DNA of 20,970 nt, taken from NCBI GenBank assembly GCA_023392755.1, contig JAEWNM010000278.1, positions 1 to 20,970 of the forward strand, given 5' to 3'. The notes below the pieces were generated by a model, which was given only the letters and a program-made list of their open reading frames with translations, did not search any database and was not told the DNA's origin. Origin of the DNA: Bacillota bacterium (GTDB taxonomy: Bacteria > Bacillota > Clostridia > Christensenellales > Aristaeellaceae). This document shows, piece by piece, positions 6,600 through 14,276 of this stretch (positions are counted from its first letter, which is position 1; each line of letters opens with the position of its first letter). A program made the position numbers and the translations under genes.

Positions 6600-9500
6600 T
6601 TACAGCGGAATCTTCTGCAAGGCATCCATCACCTGCCCAATAACCTCCCGGCTGGGCATCAGGGGAGGCATGCTGGGCATGGAAATATAATAGCCCTGCA
6701 GATAATCCACGCCGCAGGCAACCAATGTTTCCATTTCTTCCCGCGTTTCCACACCCTCGGCAATCACCTGGACATTTCGGTCATGGCATACGCCAATGAT
6801 TCCGCAGAGCATTTGCTGCCTCTCCCTGTCCGTATCAATGCTCCGGATGACGGACATGCCGATTTTCACCAGATGGGGGGACAAGGTGGCAAGCATAACA
6901 TCACCCGTGTCATTGCTGCCAAAATCATCAATGGCGACCATGGCCCTCCAGCGGTCTGCAAGCATCAGCTTGTCCCGAAGGAAGCCTTCGCTGGAGGGGT
7001 CGCCCTGGGCGATTTCCAGTACCACCTGCTTCAAATAGGGGTGAAACTGCATTTCAAATGAACCCAAATCATTTGTATTCATGCTGCAGCTCGGAATGGA
7101 GTGTATAAACACCCGGCTGTCCGATGGTATACTGCCGATTTGAAGACAATTGACAAAAGTCTGCATGGCACCAAACCATGTGAGCCTCTCCACGCGGCAT
7201 AGCTGGGCGTGGGAGCGGGCAAGGCGGAGCACATCCCGCGGGCCGGTAAAATCGCTGCCGCGGGGGCGCATCAGCATTTCGTAGCCGAATACCAGCCCGG
7301 TTTTTACACTCAGGATCGGCTGCATGGCATAATCGATCAGCGCCTGTTCAATCAGGTTGTTCAGTGCCTCCTGCCCGCTCAAAAGCACTTCGTTGCCCTC
7401 ATAGGAAAGCCGGTCGAACTCCTGTAGCTCACCCTTGCGGGTATGCTTTGCCTGGTACATGGCAAAATCGGCGTACCGGATCAGGTCCTCCAATATGGTG
7501 GCATCGTAAGGGTACCAGGCCACCCCGCAGGAGGCCCTTAGCCTGTAAGGGATACCGCTGGGAAGGATGACCGTCGTTTTCGCAATATCCTGACAGATAT
7601 CAAGAACGGCATCCATGGCCGTTTCCCTGTTTTCATGTCCGTATACCAGGGCATAAAACTCGTCGCCGGAGCGCCTCGCGGCCATCACACTGCCATGCCT
7701 GCCGCTGCGCAGGCATTGGGCAAACGCCTGTATATACTCGTCTCCCGTTTTGTGCCCGTACGTATCGTTGATGTATTTCAAATTGTCCATATCCCACATG
7801 ACCAGGGCGCAGACCTTTGTCTCCGTGGGATCAAGCAGCAGCCTGCCGCCATGCTCCACAAACCCGCGGCGGTTGAACAGGCTGGTAAGCACATCGTAAT
7901 CCCGTTCGTAGGCAAGCTGCTGTTTTTCCTGCATTTCCCGCGTTACATCCATAACGGTGCCAAGCACCTGCTCTCCTTCATACACCGTATGAACCTGTAT
8001 CCACCACTCCGTCTGATCCTGGGTCATACGGTAGATATCTTTCTCGCCGGGTTCCCGGGCATGTTCCAGCTGCTCCATCCTCTGCCTGAATGTTTGAGCG
8101 TCCAGATAGCCAAAGTCGCCTTCACAGGGCGGCCAGCCCATCAGCTGAAACAGACTGCGGCTTAAGAATACGGATCGTGCGTCGCTGGCATGCTCAAATA
8201 CGCCGATGCGTGCGCCTGTCATGGCAATAATTTTTTGTATCTTTGACGCCGATTCCGCCACGGCACTGGACAGTTCTTCAATGGATTCGGTCAGCTGGTC
8301 TATTTCCGATATGTTCAGCTTTTGAAGGCTGACGGCTTTTTCCGGATTGCTGTTTTTAAGTTCCGAAGCCAGCAGAATGATGGGCTTTGTGATAAGACGG
8401 CTGGATACGGCAGACCCTGCAAGGCCCAACAACAACGCAAGGAGCAGCGCAAGGCCGATCATGCGCATGACCTGGGATGAGAATGACAAAAGCGCGCTTT
8501 CTTCCACCATACCCATCAGCACCCACTGTTGGCCTGCAAAAGGCGTGTTTACATTGTACAGGTGCAGCTTTTCCACGCTGGCCAGCATGGCACTGTGTCT
8601 GTTGCCATCCATCAGGCGGACCACCGGGGTGGAAACGTCACCGCCGTCAAACAGCAAGCTATCCTGGCTGAAGAAACGGCGGTAGCTGATGCCGCTCACA
8701 AGCAACGGACGGTAGCTTTGCCCGCCGTCCTCGGTAACGGCAAGGCAGTACGAGCCCAATTTGTCCTCCCACAGCTCGTTATAGCCCAGCATGGATAACA
8801 GGCACGTCTCCGTCAGGTCTATCCCGATCACACCGAAAACGGCGCCGTCGGAGGCGATTAAGGGCAAGGAGTATGCAATAACGTTTCCGTCGCTGCCGCT
8901 CAGGGAGAATAGCGGGCTCCAATAGCCGAGTGCGGCGTCATCCTGCGTATTGTTTTCCAAAGCGGCCCTGAATGGCCGGAAGAAAAACTGTTCACTTGGC
9001 AGGGAACCATCGTTGGAAAAGCGGAACCCGGCGCTCCAATAGCTATCCAAAGAAATGTTCAGGGATTTGGAAATGGAGGAGAGGCCCCGCTCCATCAGCA
9101 GATCGGAGCCCGTGAAGGAATAGGAATCGTCGGTATTTGGGTCCAGGTCCCTTATATAAAGGCCGGCGCGCACCTCCTGGGCTGTAGAATTGGGCACACC
9201 GGCCCCGTCCAGCACCACAAACGCGCCGGTGACGCCGTTATTCCTAAGCGTGGTTATCAGGGCGGGCGCCAAGGCGGCAACCAATTGCTCATTCAAGGCT
9301 GCATCCGCATGCATATCCGCCCAGGTGGCATTTTTTTCGGCAAGCATGTTTTCAACGTCATTGATTATGCGGTTTTTCGCCGAATCCAGCCTGGACCAGC
9401 GCTGTGTCATGGCGTTCATCAGCGCATCGGCGTGGCTTTTGGTACGTTGGGATAGCAGGCTATACGCGTTCTCCTCCATGCGCGGCAAAATTCCGCTTGC

Positions 9501-9608
9501 CCAAAACACAACGGCAAACAGGATTGTTTGCAGCAGCACGGATAGAATGAATTGTAGAAGGAGCTTTCGGAAAAGTGTTTCGGGCCGCTTGGGCCATGAT
9601 TTTTTCAT
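6600..9608 (-). CDS. Membrane c-di-GMP enzyme: dCache-HAMP-PAS-GGDEF-EAL
   Basis: 1002-residue receptor expected to make and/or break c-di-GMP in response to an external ligand. Order: membrane helix about 16-37; extracytoplasmic Cache-like sensor about 40-375; second helix about 381-402; HAMP-like linker to about 450; PAS about 455-555; GGDEF from about 568 (D572 of DVLTSLFNRRGF) with catalytic SGDEF at 647-651; EAL from about 760 with EML (777-779), DDFG (D894, D895), EGVE (951-954) and QGYY. SGDEF is a permitted active form. No RxxD product-inhibition site is visible upstream of it. In the EAL half the usual FIN Mg-ligand region reads FIH and the usual E-x-TE reads EIAQ, so phosphodiesterase activity is doubtful. 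ATG follows GGAGG by seven bases, and the start is 13 bases after the lipoprotein gene, implying an operon. Confidence 0.95.
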   Translation of the reverse strand: MKKSWPKRPETLFRKLLLQFILSVLLQTILFAVVFWASGILPRMEENAYSLLSQRTKSHADALMNAMTQRWSRLDSAKNRIINDVENMLAEKNATWADMHADAALNEQLVAALAPALITTLRNNGVTGAFVVLDGAGVPNSTAQEVRAGLYIRDLDPNTDDSYSFTGSDLLMERGLSSISKSLNISLDSYWSAGFRFSNDGSLPSEQFFFRPFRAALENNTQDDAALGYWSPLFSLSGSDGNVIAYSLPLIASDGAVFGVIGIDLTETCLLSMLGYNELWEDKLGSYCLAVTEDGGQSYRPLLVSGISYRRFFSQDSLLFDGGDVSTPVVRLMDGNRHSAMLASVEKLHLYNVNTPFAGQQWVLMGMVEESALLSFSSQVMRMIGLALLLALLLGLAGSAVSSRLITKPIILLASELKNSNPEKAVSLQKLNISEIDQLTESIEELSSAVAESASKIQKIIAMTGARIGVFEHASDARSVFLSRSLFQLMGWPPCEGDFGYLDAQTFRQRMEQLEHAREPGEKDIYRMTQDQTEWWIQVHTVYEGEQVLGTVMDVTREMQEKQQLAYERDYDVLTSLFNRRGFVEHGGRLLLDPTETKVCALVMWDMDNLKYINDTYGHKTGDEYIQAFAQCLRSGRHGSVMAARRSGDEFYALVYGHENRETAMDAVLDICQDIAKTTVILPSGIPYRLRASCGVAWYPYDATILEDLIRYADFAMYQAKHTRKGELQEFDRLSYEGNEVLLSGQEALNNLIEQALIDYAMQPILSVKTGLVFGYEMLMRPRGSDFTGPRDVLRLARSHAQLCRVERLTWFGAMQTFVNCLQIGSIPSDSRVFIHSIPSCSMNTNDLGSFEMQFHPYLKQVVLEIAQGDPSSEGFLRDKLMLADRWRAMVAIDDFGSNDTGDVMLATLSPHLVKIGMSVIRSIDTDRERQQMLCGIIGVCHDRNVQVIAEGVETREEMETLVACGVDYLQGYYISMPSMPPLMPSREVIGQVMDALQKIPL

Positions 9609-9621
9609 GCCGCTTCCTCCA

Positions 9622-11106
9622 TTATCGCACCATGAACCGCGGGTGGCTTTCTTCGGCGCGTATACCGGCAGCCAGTTCCAACTGCCGGATCAGGGAAGCA
9701 TACCATTGATAGAAATTTCCGGTAGTGTTCAAAAGGGCCACCGCTTCCTCCCGCGTATAGCCTTCGCTGATGCGGTTCATGACCAGCCGCCTGTCAGATG
9801 CGGCCTTTTCCTGCAAACTTGTTTCCAAGATAACCCTTGCTTCGCCGCAGCCTTGGAAGGTTTTTCCGGAGCAAAGCGTATACGTTTGCGTCATGGCCTG
9901 TCCCACTTGCAGCACATCTTTGACAACGTGGCTTTCATCGGCTTTCACGCTTTTCCATACCGTTTCATCAGGCGATGATATCTTTACGGGAAGATAACCG
10001 GATGCGCCGGAAAATACCTCATATTGCTCCCGCGCCGTAAACCATTTGAGAAATGTGACTGCCGCCTGTTCCGTGCGGGGGGTGGATTTGACAACGGCCA
10101 TCCCCGCGCCCTGCTGCACCACATAAGGCGCCGCCCCTTCAAAGTTGGGTGCTGGATACACCTTGGCCCCGATGGGGTAGGTGCTGCCGTCTGCAAGCGT
10201 AACCTCACTCGGGAAGAAAGCGGCGCTGGCGGTGGAACCTACCAAAGCGATCAGGTCGCCAGTTTTTACGTCATCTGAGCGGAACCTGCCAAAGGAGGCA
10301 AAATAACCGTTGATGTAGGGAACGTAATAGTTGTCCCACAAGCGGCGCATAACCGCCAAATCCTCGTTCATGGAACAGCATCTGCCGTCGGATACGATGA
10401 ACAGTTCCTTCCCCAATTGCGCGCATCCTACCAGCAGATAATTGGCCATGGCATCCCGCCCGAAAAATGCTTTCCCGTCCTCCGGCGTTTTTGTCTGGCT
10501 GTCGGTCCAGCGGTAATATGCTTCCGCAAGCCGCCCAATGCCCTCCCAGGTCGCAAGGTCTGATTCACGCGCGCCTGTTGCGGCGGCAAAAGGCTGCCAA
10601 TCCGTACTGTTGAGGATCAGCACTTCCGTTGATTTGGCAACAGGGAAGATATACAGGCCGCCGTCACCGTTCAGGTCGCCTTCCTCAAGGTAACAGTCCA
10701 CATATTCGGTTTTTTCCGCATCGGTGAGATAAACGCCGATATCAGCCACCATGTTTTGCATTAGTGCCTGATAGACCGTATCAGCATAGGCTGCAAACAC
10801 GTCCGGTGCCTGCCGGGCACCAACCTTTCGCGCCAGGGCATCCTGCGTTTTCTGGGCAAGCTCGATGATGGAACCCTGGTTGACGGCCTCCACCACTATG
10901 TTTTTCTCCTGACCCACCGTTTCATTGAATGTATAAATCAGCTGATCGAAAAGCTGCTTTTGCACACCGTTGTAATAATGCCATATAACGACGGGTATCG
11001 TTTTGCTTCCCTCCGCTTGCGGTACAGGAGCGGAGCAGGATACAACGGTCAGCGCTATGAGCAGGCATAAGGCTGCCGTACCTATCGTTTTAACGCCCTT
11101 TTTCAT
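9622..11106 (-). CDS. Extracellular solute-binding lipoprotein, family 1
   Basis: Sugar-type (family 1) binding protein of 494 residues. The signal peptide ends in TVVSC, a good lipobox with C24 as the lipidated residue, so the protein should be tethered outside the membrane. Family features include VVIWHYYNG at the mature N-terminus, APDVFAAYADT, and a late GAGMAVVKSTPRTEQAAVTFLKWFT segment that is typical of family-1 proteins. ATG at 11106 was chosen because it follows AAAGGAG by six bases and starts a proper signal peptide; the frame is open further upstream but would begin before the promoter. No permease or ATPase adjoins it. The next gene, 13 bases on, is the Cache-GGDEF-EAL receptor, which suggests a sensory rather than transport role. 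Confidence 0.92.
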   Translation of the reverse strand: MKKGVKTIGTAALCLLIALTVVSCSAPVPQAEGSKTIPVVIWHYYNGVQKQLFDQLIYTFNETVGQEKNIVVEAVNQGSIIELAQKTQDALARKVGARQAPDVFAAYADTVYQALMQNMVADIGVYLTDAEKTEYVDCYLEEGDLNGDGGLYIFPVAKSTEVLILNSTDWQPFAAATGARESDLATWEGIGRLAEAYYRWTDSQTKTPEDGKAFFGRDAMANYLLVGCAQLGKELFIVSDGRCCSMNEDLAVMRRLWDNYYVPYINGYFASFGRFRSDDVKTGDLIALVGSTASAAFFPSEVTLADGSTYPIGAKVYPAPNFEGAAPYVVQQGAGMAVVKSTPRTEQAAVTFLKWFTAREQYEVFSGASGYLPVKISSPDETVWKSVKADESHVVKDVLQVGQAMTQTYTLCSGKTFQGCGEARVILETSLQEKAASDRRLVMNRISEGYTREEAVALLNTTGNFYQWYASLIRQLELAAGIRAEESHPRFMVR

Positions 11107-11183
11107 GCATGGCTCCTTTGTATCGGATGGATAGACGAAAGATGACAAAAGGATATATATATTCTTCCACTGTATATGGTCAT

Positions 11184-11212
11184 AGTATAGCAATTGTTTA
11201 CAATCAAATCAA
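11184..11212 (-). promoter_or_regulatory. Promoter of the lipoprotein/c-di-GMP operon with an inverted repeat in the spacer
   Basis: On the minus strand, TTGATT (11207-11212) and TATACT (11184-11189) are 17 bases apart, with an extended -10 TGC at 11190-11192. The spacer contains ATTGTAAACAAT (11193-11204), an inverted repeat of ATTGT/ACAAT arms; a repressor bound there would block polymerase. The predicted transcript starts about 70 bases before the lipoprotein ATG. Confidence 0.75.
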
Positions 11213-11247
11213 GATGTGATGGCACGAACTATCAATAACATTATTTT

Positions 11248-11276
11248 ATGCGGCTGCCTGAAAAGCCTGGCCGCAT
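11248..11276 (-). other. Weak stem-loop downstream of asparagine synthase
   Basis: ATGCGGC (11248-11254) and GCCGCAT (11270-11276) form a seven-base stem with a 15-base loop, 34 bases past the asparagine synthase stop. There is no T-tract in the minus direction, so a terminator role is uncertain. The rest of 11213-11309 shows nothing else I can name. Confidence 0.3.
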
Positions 11277-11309
11277 ACAGGGGATATCCCGCGCCTTGCT
11301 GCACAAAAG

Positions 11310-13142
11310 CTATGCCAGACGCACCTTGTATTTTTCCATCCAGTAATTGACCTGCAGGAAATAAGCAATGGTTTGAGGGCCGGTCATCAATTGTCCGTAC
11401 CAGGGCCAAGGCTGGCTGTCGCCAAGCAGTTTTTGCAGGCTTTCTTCCCTGACCAATTGCAACACGGGCGCATTGCCGCGCGCGAGCAGTTCCTTTAACA
11501 GATTTGACACTGCAGCCGTATAGGCGGGATGATGGGTTTTGGGATACGGGCTCTTTTTCCGCCAAAGCACCTCCGGCGGCAGAACATCCGCCATGGCCTT
11601 GCGCAAAAGGCTCTTTTCCACGCCATTTTCATATTTCATCTCCCAGGGCACGCAATACAGATATTCCGCGATCCGGTAATCGCAAAAGGGTACGCGCACC
11701 TCCAAGCCGCAATACATGCTCATCCTGTCCTTACGGTCCAGCAGTACCTGCATGAACCAATCCAGGTTCAGCTTCATCATTTCCTTCATACGCGCTTCCC
11801 CGGCGGAAGTTCCGGGCAGTTTGGAGGCGCGGGCGCAAGTCTTTTCGTATCGGGCCTGTACATACCGCTCCACAGGGAAATTGGCAGCAAAATCGTCATG
11901 CAAAAAGGAAGCCCGGTAGGCGGTGGACTGCGCCCAGGGGAAACCTTCCTTGGCCCGTACGGGCGGATCGGTATACCAGGGATATCCGCCGAAAATCTCG
12001 TCGGCGCATTCACCGGACAAGGCCACGGTGCCCTGCTTTTTGATTTCGCGGCAGAACAGAAGAAGCGAAGCATCCACATCCGCCATACCCGGCAGGTCCC
12101 TGGCGTCAACGGCTTCAAACAGTGCCTGTGTCAGCTCCGGCGTGTCTACCACCACATGGTGGTGCACGGCGGAAAGCGCGTCATTCATCAGGCGGATGTA
12201 GCTTTCATCGCTGTTGGGCTGGAACTTTCCAGGCTGAAAATACTTTTCATTGTCTTTGAAGGTGATGGAAAATGTGTGAAGCTGCCGGCCTTGCTTTGAA
12301 AAATGCCGGTCGGCCAGAGCGGAAATGATACTGGAATCAAGCCCGCCTGAAAGAAATGTGCATACGGGGACATCCGATACAAGCTGCCTTATGATGGCAT
12401 CCGTAACCAGCTCCCGCACTTTTTCCACCGTCTCGGGGAAAGTGTCGTCATGTGCCCTGTCCACCAACGCCCAATAGGTATGCAGGCGCAGCCGCTCCTT
12501 GTCAAGATACCCGCACTGCCCCGCCTTCAGCTCCTGCACATCCTTAAAAACGCCGCAGCCCGGCGTTCTGCCCGGCCCCAGCAGCAATATTTCGGCCATG
12601 CCGTTTTCATCCAGCTTCGGTTCAACCAGGGGATGGCACAAAAGAGCCTTCAGCTCTGAAGCAAACAGGAAAACGCCGTCCCTCATGCAATAGAAAAATG
12701 GTTTTACGCCGATGCGGTCCCTGGCGACAAAGAGCGTTTGAGCCTTTTCCCGCCATATGGCAAAGGCGAAGATGCCGTTGAATCTGCTTACGCAATCCTC
12801 TCCCCAGGCCATGAAGGACTTGAGCAGCACTTCCGTGTCGGAATGTCCCATAAAGGTATAGCCCTGCGCGAGAAGGTCTTTCCTGATTTCTTCCGTATTG
12901 TACAGTTCCCCGTTGTATACAAGTACAAATGCCTCCTCACCCTGTGCAAAGCGCATCGGCTGGCAGCCGTTTTCCAGATCGATGACCGCCAGCCGCGTGT
13001 GCACAAGCCCGGCTTGCATTGTTACGTACATGCCCTCCTGATCGGGCCCGCGCCGGGCCAACACCCGCTGCATGGCGGACAGGATTTCCCCGTCCTCCCG
13101 GACATCCCGGATCCAACTGATTTCCCCCGCGATCCCGCACAT
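11310..13142 (-). CDS. asnB: Glutamine-hydrolysing asparagine synthase (AsnB family)
   Basis: Converts aspartate, glutamine and ATP to asparagine and glutamate. 610 residues, close to B. subtilis AsnO. The N-terminal glutamine amidotransferase domain begins MCGIAG: the Met must be removed to expose Cys2 as nucleophile. This fixes the start at ATG 13142, six bases after GAGGTG; an in-frame GTG nine bases earlier would bury the Cys. VYNGELYN and GHSDTEVL complete the glutaminase site. The synthetase domain has the ATP-pyrophosphatase loop SGGLDSS (265-271) and SGECADEIFGGYPWY. All key residues are present. It is transcribed divergently from the ligase-ACP-oxoamine synthase operon. Ordinary asparagine supply is most likely; amidation of another carboxylate, as some AsnB relatives do, cannot be excluded. 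Confidence 0.95.
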   Translation of the reverse strand: MCGIAGEISWIRDVREDGEILSAMQRVLARRGPDQEGMYVTMQAGLVHTRLAVIDLENGCQPMRFAQGEEAFVLVYNGELYNTEEIRKDLLAQGYTFMGHSDTEVLLKSFMAWGEDCVSRFNGIFAFAIWREKAQTLFVARDRIGVKPFFYCMRDGVFLFASELKALLCHPLVEPKLDENGMAEILLLGPGRTPGCGVFKDVQELKAGQCGYLDKERLRLHTYWALVDRAHDDTFPETVEKVRELVTDAIIRQLVSDVPVCTFLSGGLDSSIISALADRHFSKQGRQLHTFSITFKDNEKYFQPGKFQPNSDESYIRLMNDALSAVHHHVVVDTPELTQALFEAVDARDLPGMADVDASLLLFCREIKKQGTVALSGECADEIFGGYPWYTDPPVRAKEGFPWAQSTAYRASFLHDDFAANFPVERYVQARYEKTCARASKLPGTSAGEARMKEMMKLNLDWFMQVLLDRKDRMSMYCGLEVRVPFCDYRIAEYLYCVPWEMKYENGVEKSLLRKAMADVLPPEVLWRKKSPYPKTHHPAYTAAVSNLLKELLARGNAPVLQLVREESLQKLLGDSQPWPWYGQLMTGPQTIAYFLQVNYWMEKYKVRLA

Positions 13143-13161
13143 ATGTTTCACCTCAAATAAA

Positions 13162-13191
13162 GAGGCGCTTCCATTCCATGGGAACGCCCTC
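13162..13191 (-). other. Bulged stem-loop in the asnB leader (possible attenuator)
   Basis: GAGG, CG and TTCC (13162-13172) pair with GGAA, CG and CCTC (13181-13191), giving ten base pairs with one bulged C on each side and an eight-base loop. In the asnB direction the stem is followed by TTTATTT and then by the asnB ribosome site. This resembles a weak terminator in an mRNA leader. No antiterminator or T-box motif was recognised. Confidence 0.4.
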
Positions 13192-13287
13192 GTTCGTTTT
13201 CACCATATGCAGCAAGCTAGAAAGAGGTGTGGCAGGCCATATCAAGCAAATTGCATTTTATCAACCATTTGTTGCAAAATATGAAGA

Positions 13288-13318
13288 ATTATACCGTGTT
13301 CTGGCGCAATTTCGGCAA
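13288..13318 (-). promoter_or_regulatory. Possible asnB promoter
   Basis: A perfect -10 TATAAT on the minus strand (13288-13293) has TTGCCG (13313-13318) upstream at a long 19-base spacing. If used, it gives a leader of about 140 bases that contains the bulged hairpin. It overlaps no gene and lies back to back with the promoter of the divergent lipid operon. Confidence 0.35.
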
Positions 13319-13332
13319 GAATTGAATAAAAC

Positions 13333-13361
13333 TTGCATATGAACAGAATGTGAAGTATAAT
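13333..13361 (+). promoter_or_regulatory. Promoter of the SDR / ligase-ACP-oxoamine synthase operon
   Basis: TTGCAT (13333-13338) and a perfect TATAAT (13356-13361) are separated by 17 bases. Transcription should start near 13368. A GTG in frame at 13350 therefore cannot be the translation start of the dehydrogenase, and ATG 13377 would have a leader of only about nine bases. Confidence 0.75.
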
Positions 13362-13376
13362 TTTCCCGTATGTCTG

Positions 13377-14276
13377 ATGGAGTTTGGAAGGATAGGAGGG
13401 AGCAGCATAGGAAAAGGCGTTGTATGGGTCACCGGCGCTTCCAGCGGTTTGGGCCTCCATACCGCTTTTGCCCTGCACAAAGCAGGCTTTAATATCATCG
13501 CAGGGGCCAGATCCTTCGTGCCTTGTTCAATGCCGGGGGATGACGGCATCTATCGATTGCCACTGGACGTTACCGATGCGGAAAGCATCCGTCACTTTGC
13601 TCAAAACGCACTGCATATTTTTCCAAGGGTGGATGCGCTGGTCAATTGTGCCGGCGTTCTGGTGCTGGGTTCCTGCGAGGAAACATCTCTGGGTGAATAT
13701 CAAAGCGTAATGAGTACTAATTTTTTGGGAACGGCGGCCATGGTTCAGGCTGTATTGCCGCTCATGCGAAAGCAGCGCAGCGGCAGGATTGTCAATTTTT
13801 CTTCTGTCCTTGGCCGGCTGGGCATACCGTTCCAAAGCGCTTACACCGCCAGCAAACATGCCATTGAAGGCTACACCGAATGCCTTGCGATGGAAACGGC
13901 TCCTTTTGGCATACAGGTCTGCCTGGTGGAACCGGGAGACCACAGGGGCGGTTCGTCGGCATACCGCCGCTGGGCGGGAGCTGTAAGCGCAGATTCTCCC
14001 TATGATACCAGCTTCCGCCGCGGCATCGCCACCATTGCCCATGACGAGGAAAATGGCAGCGATCCTGACAAACTGGGAAACAAGGTAGCCTGTCTTCTTC
14101 AAAGGCGAAGAATGCCCCTGCGCAAGCGGGTGGCCAAATTTGATCAGCACCTGGCAGTCATTCTTCATTCATTCATTCCTGCCAGGATTATGCAATTCAT
14201 TCTTACGCACTATTATCTAGGAAAAGGAGAAACGGCGCATGAAGAAAAAAAGGAGTATCATACTGGAGCACAGTGA
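13377..14276 (+). CDS. Short-chain dehydrogenase/reductase (lipid 3-ketoreductase-like)
   Basis: NAD(P)H-dependent oxidoreductase of the classical SDR fold. Numbered from ATG 13377 (299 residues): cofactor loop TGASSGLG (19-26), NCAG (90-93), catalytic Ser within FSS (142-143), and Y156-x3-K160. The C-terminal segment, basic and hydrophobic up to about HYYLG, resembles membrane-associated SDRs acting on lipids such as 3-ketosphinganine reductases and retinol dehydrogenases. ATG 13377 has no ribosome site; a strong GGAGG at 13396-13400 fits an in-frame ATA at 13407 (see findings), which would give a 289-residue protein starting right before VVWVTG. Its 3' end overlaps the next gene by 38 bases, indicating tight coupling. 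I infer that it reduces the ketone made by that enzyme; the substrate is not shown by sequence. Confidence 0.88.
   Translation: MEFGRIGGSSIGKGVVWVTGASSGLGLHTAFALHKAGFNIIAGARSFVPCSMPGDDGIYRLPLDVTDAESIRHFAQNALHIFPRVDALVNCAGVLVLGSCEETSLGEYQSVMSTNFLGTAAMVQAVLPLMRKQRSGRIVNFSSVLGRLGIPFQSAYTASKHAIEGYTECLAMETAPFGIQVCLVEPGDHRGGSSAYRRWAGAVSADSPYDTSFRRGIATIAHDEENGSDPDKLGNKVACLLQRRRMPLRKRVAKFDQHLAVILHSFIPARIMQFILTHYYLGKGETAHEEKKEYHTGAQ

Noticed and set aside
13143..13151. GTG start for asparagine synthase three codons upstream of ATG
   Set aside because: The catalytic Cys must be residue 2, and the GTG forms part of the ribosome site for the ATG.
13242..13549. Short minus-strand frames in the asnB-dehydrogenase gap
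   Set aside because: They overlap the strong plus-strand promoter and the dehydrogenase 5' end, and their translations show no family features.
13527..14168. 213-codon minus-strand frame opposite the dehydrogenase
   Set aside because: The plus strand carries all classical SDR motifs in order; the minus frame has none.
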